Positions 57,901-64,000 of a DNA stretch of 64,000 nucleotides are shown here, in pieces; the stretch's first letter is position 1, and every line of letters starts with the position of its first letter. The DNA is from Acanthaster planci (lineage: Eukaryota; Echinodermata; Asteroidea; Valvatida; Acanthasteridae). The stretch lies in the NCBI RefSeq assembly GCF_001949145.1, contig NW_019091514.1, positions 272,456 to 336,455 on the forward strand, given 5' to 3'. Below the pieces are notes generated by a model that saw only the letters and a program-made list of their open reading frames with translations, ran no database searches and was not told the DNA's origin. The translations under genes were made by a program, and so were the position numbers.

Positions 57901-60900
57901 CAGTAATCAAAGGTCAGTGGGTATGTAGATGTATTGGGAACAGCTAGGCACACAGTCATACATGTACATGTAGGAAAACCTATGAAAGTACAACACCAGA
58001 CTCTTCTTCAACCAAGCTGTTGTTTTTTTAATGAGAGTCACAAACTCTCTACCAAGATTTGGTTCCTTCTTAGCCAACCCGTAGTGTAGACTGGGATATG
58101 AAGATGTTAAAACACTGGTACTGTGCACTTCAACAGGTGGTATGTGAGTGTCACATGTCTCCTTTCAGCCAATAGGATGTTGTAAATTACACAAACACCT
58201 CAAGTTTTGTAAGAAAAAATGTTTTAATGTGGTGCAAGTGTAGGAATGGTTTCTGCTCGGTGTGGTCAATATTGCAGTGTTCATGATACTAGGTTAAGGA
58301 CTCGATCCAAGCTTTGTCTTTGGCATGGTTGCTTTTGAGGTATCTACAGGTGTGAAAGTAATATCCAGTCAATACTCAGGATGACACCGCCAGTTTAGGC
58401 CTCTTATAAAAAAAGGACTGGATTGTTGACTCAATCTGACTTTTCTTTTTGACAGTATGATGTTGCATTTTTGAAAATCGTGGTAGGAAAAATGCGATTA
58501 GGCTCGTGCTTCATTGCCCGGTTTCACTTTCATTCAATTTCAAGTGTTTTGATTACTTACAGATTATTTAAAGTAATTTTAATGTACGGTTTACAGCAAA
58601 AATGCTTGTACTGAACTTGTAAGTATTCTGTGACACTGACTGTGAGTGCTTGATATCTAAGAATAGTAGTATTAATGTCATATAATACCAAACAAGTGGT
58701 ACAAACTTGGATGTCATTGAGTTGACCAACAAACAGACTTGCATCTAGCTCATGAAGGATATGCCATGAATATTTCAGTGCTGTAAATTTGTATCTGGTA
58801 AATCGCAGTTTGCATGCAATTATCATGCATGTCTGACCTGCAAAGAGGGGGACTGAGCCCCTCAGGAAACCAGGCCATGGCAAATACAGGAGCCAGAAAT
58901 AGGCCATAATCTGATTGACATGTACATGTAGGTATTGGTGTTAGATCAATAAACCCCGGAAAATACTTCAAGCGAATGGTTCTTTAAGTGCACGCCATGC
59001 ACTCAGCGTGCAAGGGCACGTCACACCACATCCGTAGCCTTCCACCATAAGCACTCGGGGTACGTATACCGGTTGGTGACGATATGGCTTATATTGCCAA
59101 GTGTGTCCAGACTTCACAGTGGTTTAAGTCTCAAACAGCTTTATTTTTATTGCTTCCGTAATTAATGGAGCACAAGTGAGAAACAAATTGTCATTGCATT
59201 TTTGTGTTCTAATTTCTTACATTTAATACACCAATCTCAATTTAATCAAGTGAAAAATGCACCGTTTCATACATGTACATGTCACATATATGTGTTGACT
59301 TACTGGTTTTAATTTCTCCTTTTACCTGCATGTACTGATATATTCCTGTACATATTTCCTGGGACAAAGTGTAAATATAATTTTTTATTGAATTTAGAAT
59401 TTAATATACATTTCAAATGTCCGGTGGCTTTATTTTGGGGTTTACATAAAAGTATGACAAATTTCCTGAGACCTTTGATGAAAATCATGCAACTTCAGGT
59501 GCATTTCTGGAAATTCATGAGCTCAACATTTGGTGAGTAGTGCGCTGAATTGTTCCCATGACTGCAGGTTTTTTTAATCTCTTTCATAGATACAGTACCT
59601 ATTGCATCCAGAATAGTTGCATTGCTTGTGCCTATTGGGGCAGCCCTTCTGTAGTAACACCACACAATTTCTAGTAAGTCGTATCCATGACAAGTAACAC
59701 AGAGCATTACGTGGATTTGTGATCCGCTTGACCCTTATTTGTCACTTTGGCTGTTCGTCACTCCTTGCCAAGGACACGATCAATATTCAATTAAAGAAAT
59801 AACAAGCTTTGTTACCTGTTCCTCCTGGAGATGAGATACGTGTGAGAATTTCCAGCCTGCATAAAACGTATCATCGGTTTGACGCTCTAAGCTGTAACTT
59901 GAAGCAGAGACTTATCTGAATAAGCGACATCACTGCAGTGCCACTTTGCTTACCTTACTTGAGTGTCCATTCGTTTTTGCACATAGTAAAACACTGTCTA
60001 TGTACATGTATGTGTAAGAGCCACTGCAAATAATCGTGAGTGAGTGTCGTACCGGGTACATGTACATTAGCAGTCTTCTTATTCTGGTCTCTAGCCTTAC
60101 GGCGTGTGGATACCATCATGGTTTTGACAGTTTCTTAGTGTCTTACATGGAAATATTCCAACAGAATTGTTCAACAAAGTTGCCATTGTATTTACCGACA
60201 CCTTCAGGGTGAGTGACAGACTTGCACACTGTAGATATGTGTACATGAACCGTACGTATTGTGGGGACTACACACATCTTGAAATGGATGTTTTGGAGAC
60301 CAAGTGTTACGGGAAGAAATGTGTCCCCACAACTCAGTCTTGACTTTCCTCACAAAAGACGTTATTCCCACAATTTGTTGAAGGCTTACTGGTGTTACAG
60401 TCTTAGCTTCTTTGAGACTTTGGAGCTGTCACCTTCTGTCCACTATTTTGGGAGCCATGGATATGTCTAGTAACAATTACATGTATGTTGTGGCATATTT
60501 TGCCTCAATTTGGATCAGTCCAAGGCATATTTACTTCTTGCACGCTGAGGTTATTAGTATCAAGCTATTATTAACCGAGTTATAGTCCAGTAAGGAGCTA
60601 ATCTACCCTTGTATAATAAGTCAAAAGTCTAGTCACTATTAACGGGGGAATGGGCAGTGGCAAAGGTGAGCCTTTGTCTCATTTCATTTGAGTAGCTTGT
60701 GATTCGAGACAGTGTGAGTGGTGCCTGTACGGACTTAACGAGTATGGTGACCGTCAGGACTCAACTTAATTCAATGAGATGACCTGCTCTGTTCTTTGAG
60801 GTGAAGCCAAATGGAATGGAGCGTTCTTCAATCCCTCACATATCTATGAAATTATTCTTTCCATTACTTGAATCTGAAGCACTCCCTTTGCCTATGTGAA

Positions 60901-62862
60901 TAAGAAAAAGCCGCGACTGTGCCTATGTGCAGGAGTATATTGCATGCACATACAGGTGCGTGTAGCTCAACAGTGTTCTTACTGACGTATACATGTACAT
61001 ATATTTAACTGCAGCACTGTTGAATATACTGAATTATAAGGCAATGACACTTGATTTACAACCTGCACAACTTAATAATGATTGAGATTTGACTTTAAAC
61101 CTGGAGCTGAAGTTTCTGCTCAATAGACAATAATGATTAGCTATTTGGTATAAAAATCTGGGGTCCTCGGAAATTACAGGTACATGTGCATGTACATGTA
61201 TACTGTACTGTACTGGAATACAGGTGAATATTCCAACAGCTTGCCGTGATGATCTTTGCTTTGTGAACTTATCAAGAGTCAGAACGTGATCTGGAGATGG
61301 TTCTACGTGTATGTAAATGAGTGCTGAGAATCAATCAAGGCAGCGTCAGGGTAACGAGCGTGCCACACTGCAGCTATGAAGCCATCTCTCTGGAAATGAC
61401 CAATGTCCAATATCCGGTAAGATGCAGCTCATTAGGCACTGCATGCCGCGCGAGCTTGTGGCTGCATGGAAGTACATGTGTATAAAGGGAGTGAAAAATG
61501 ACTCCAATGTGAGAAGTCGGCAGACCACAGTCCAGTTTCTGTCTTGGAGAAATTATAGTCTCGTTTGATGGTTGTGTGGTATTGTGGGAATGTACGCGAC
61601 TACTTGTGTGAGCTTTTGTGGTGATTACGGTATATAGAGTGATTCCTGTGAAGACGATGATGACAGTGGGAATGGTATACTACTGGTATAAACAAAGATT
61701 ATAAACATCATGGTGTACATTGTAAAACTGACTATAAAGTCATAAGAAAATACTACCAATATTTGTGAAAATAATTGTGTGTCCGGTTTGATATTAAGTA
61801 GTTGATCCAAGGTTACGGAAATGATTTGCTGGTGGATGCTGGTAGCATCTCTGGCAATGTGTATGTGCAACGTTGCCGTTTTAATCATTTTGACTTTTTT
61901 TTCGTTTGATTTCAGTTGCAGTTTTGGGCTGACAGGAATACATTTTAGACATGCGTGCATTAGAAATGGTCAGAGAAGAGTGTCAATTGATAATCCTTTT
62001 TTTTTTTTTTTTTGCTTTGCTTGGGGAAGGCACTTCATGATCAAGTGAGAATTTAGAGGAGCTTGCATGCACCTGGGATGCATGTTTCCCAAAGGCACAG
62101 AATGTCAGTGAATATTTAGAGATTCTCTTCCTCTCCCTGTTGGGGGGAGGCATAAGAAAGCTCCAAAGGCAAAAGGCAAAAAAAAAAATTATTTCCTCTC
62201 GGATCCCCTCGAGGATGGCCTCCGATTGCTTCATTGCTGCATTCTCTAAGATGTTCCGCATCTCTCATTATCTGTCACCTTCATCCAACGTCACTCCGCC
62301 ACTGAGGCCGCAAAACATTCGGGGGGGGAACTGGAGAAAGGTAAATTGACATAGCCAGTCCCTCTGGAGAGAAAAAAACGAGAGAACAAACGAGGAGAGA
62401 GTTCCACTTTTTAATTTTTTGGGATGGGGACCTGCCGATTGGAGCTTAAGATCACGTGTGGAATTTAGACCTGTGGAAATAAAGAAAGGTCTGACTGTGA
62501 TTTGGTGGGTGCTGTTTTGGATCATTTCAGTCTTGTCTGTCAGCAACAGCTGATTTTACGGGCTTTTATTTGCTGGGGGAGTCAGTTGATGGTAGATTGA
62601 AGGGATTGTCAGGCTTTAGATGACCATTAAAGTAGGCTTGAGTTTGGTTCTCAACACCAAAAATGAGCAAAAGTGTTTGAGGAGGAAGGACTGAGTGTTG
62701 AATCTTGGCATTCGGACGGTGTCTGTTTGAATGAAGGGGAAAAAAACTGTTCTGGGGAGTATGCACATAGACACAAACCTGTGTGGCTTGCTTCCAGCAT
62801 CGTCAGCACAGCAAATTTGGTCTCTCGGAAACATTTCTTGGAATTCTGCCGGAGAAGAAAAT

Positions 62863-62884
62863 GGGGCGGGGGAGGGGGGCAGGG
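62863..62884 (+). other. G-quadruplex-type tract
   Basis: Four G-runs of at least three, separated by one to two bases (GGGG-C-GGGGG-A-GGGGGG-CA-GGG), fit the standard G4 pattern. It lies on the sense strand of the neurexin intron, so it would also exist in the pre-mRNA. The effect is unknown. Confidence 0.5.
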
Positions 62885-64000
62885 TGTAGGCAGGTTCTCA
62901 TCCTGACTCCACACCTGTTCATCTGTTCACCTGCACTGTGTAACCCAACAGGACTTCCTGGACTGCCGAGAATACAACGGCTTAATGTCCAATCGATCAT
63001 GGCAGGTGTGTTAGCCCTATCGCCAGACGAAAGCCCAGCCCGCTATGCAAAGTGACAAGCTGTTCATTTAAGTGTGCCAAGTCCGGACTGGTCCCAATTA
63101 ATCGCCAAAGCGTGGGGTTGCACGCAGCATTTAAGACCACAGTTTACAGGAAAACACATGTTATCTACATGTACATGTAGGCAAAAGGGTCAGCAAAGTC
63201 ATTTGGCTGCTGGCTTTTGGGGGGGGCATTGCCAGAGCGGGCAATAGTTCTTATTACCGAAGTTCGGTAAATTTAAACCTGTGCATGTTGGTAGATGCAC
63301 CCACAGTGTGCCTGTATCTACTGCATCATATGAACCATGCATGGATGAAATTTTTGGAATAGCGAGGAATTAAGTACTTCAAAAACTAAGGGAATCAAGT
63401 TCAAATTCTCATCATCTGAATGTACTATACATGTATGTACCAGCTTGAAATCCCATCAATTTTTTCCACGAACCTAATTCATTCAAAGGAACATAATTTC
63501 ATGGCCTTTTTCCTAAAAAATGGCTGTAGATGCCAGGATTTGTCCAGACATTTGAGCCACGTTGCTTTAAAATATGTTCAGTTTTGGTGAATGCAATTTT
63601 TCTCCACCAGAAAATACTAAATTTGAAGTAAAGTGTCACATAGTTGACAAAGCAATCAGCAAATCTGTTTGTACCTGTGCTTCAGTCACGCATTTTACCA
63701 CATGTAAGAATTGTACGTGTGCTCTACAGCTCTCACTGCTTGCTGTTCCTTTTCCTCTCATTAAAAAGTGGCCCCCTACATGTATATGTAAACAAAGTTT
63801 ATTTTTCTTGCCTTAACCAATATGATGATGACTGGATATCTGAAACGAGTGTATCTGAGCTGGTTGTAATGATATTGAAGAATTGCTGGAAACATGAGAG
63901 AGAATCAGAAATGTGTAGAGTGTTGGGTGTGCAAGAGTTACATGTGACCGTCATTGTGAAACTGTATGCATCAATCAAAGCATCGTGTGTTTTTGGTTTT

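Larger units (their letters stand above)
52108..64000 (+). other. NRXN: Neurexin intron after the EGF1 exon (continues beyond the window)
   Basis: Donor GTGAGT opens an intron of at least 11.9 kb. I found no second LNS domain, so the next large coding exon is to the right. Small alternative exons of the splice-site-1 kind could be present but cannot be recognised by eye. Contents include TACATGTA motifs, a hairpin repeat copy (53150-53305), a hAT-like element (54788-54970), a T-run near 61998 and a G-tract at 62863-62884. Confidence 0.7.

Noticed and set aside
1-64000. CRISPR arrays, operons, viral genes
   Set aside because: No regularly spaced repeats, no prokaryotic gene layout and no viral protein motifs were seen. 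The intron structure shows nuclear eukaryotic DNA.

Overview
The window is eukaryotic, AT-rich, intron-containing DNA. It is almost certainly from a marine invertebrate, and a deuterostome such as an echinoderm is my best guess. The grounds are the GT-AG exon structure, the gene content, a decayed LINE of the type common in such genomes, several non-autonomous DNA transposons, and dense palindromic TACATGTA/GTACATGTAC and ACCGGTA motifs. I cannot name the species. No bacterial, viral or CRISPR signal was seen.

Two protein-coding genes can be supported, both on the + strand. (1) Positions 2041-9463 hold the last six exons of a gene resembling plant DEX1 (DEFECTIVE IN EXINE FORMATION 1). DEX1 is a single-pass membrane protein with an FG-GAP/integrin-alpha-like beta-propeller. 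Exon phases join without a break (197, 127, 300, 126, 161 and 139 nt; 1050 nt in all, 349 residues plus stop). The 5' exons lie to the left of the window. (2) Positions 51375-52107 hold the first coding exon of an alpha-neurexin: signal peptide, first LNS (laminin G) domain and first EGF domain. A likely 5' UTR (about 50457-51374) precedes it and a GTGAGT donor follows. The last 11.9 kb of the window is intron, and the rest of the gene lies to the right.

Layout: 1-2040, intron of the DEX1-like gene with a decayed LINE; 2041-9463, DEX1-like exons and introns; 9464 to about 10202, possible 3' UTR; about 10.2-20 kb, a stretch nearly free of TACATGTA with CpG-containing blocks, CRE palindromes and one possible small secreted or membrane ORF on the minus strand; about 20-50.4 kb, a TACATGTA-rich stretch full of small repeats that is either intergenic or a 5' intron of neurexin; 50.4-52.1 kb, neurexin 5' UTR and first coding exon; 52.1-64 kb, neurexin intron.

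The most notable non-genic content is a set of small transposable elements worked out by eye: hAT-like elements with 8-bp target duplications (including a 1.5-kb one with a broken BED zinc finger); a 60-76-bp family ending in TTAACCCTAAC; a terminal-inverted-repeat element whose core has become a CACAAGACCATCA minisatellite; and a repeat family carrying paired hairpins. The two genes are not expected to act together. Neurexin is a presynaptic adhesion receptor, and the role of the DEX1-like protein in animals is not known to me.
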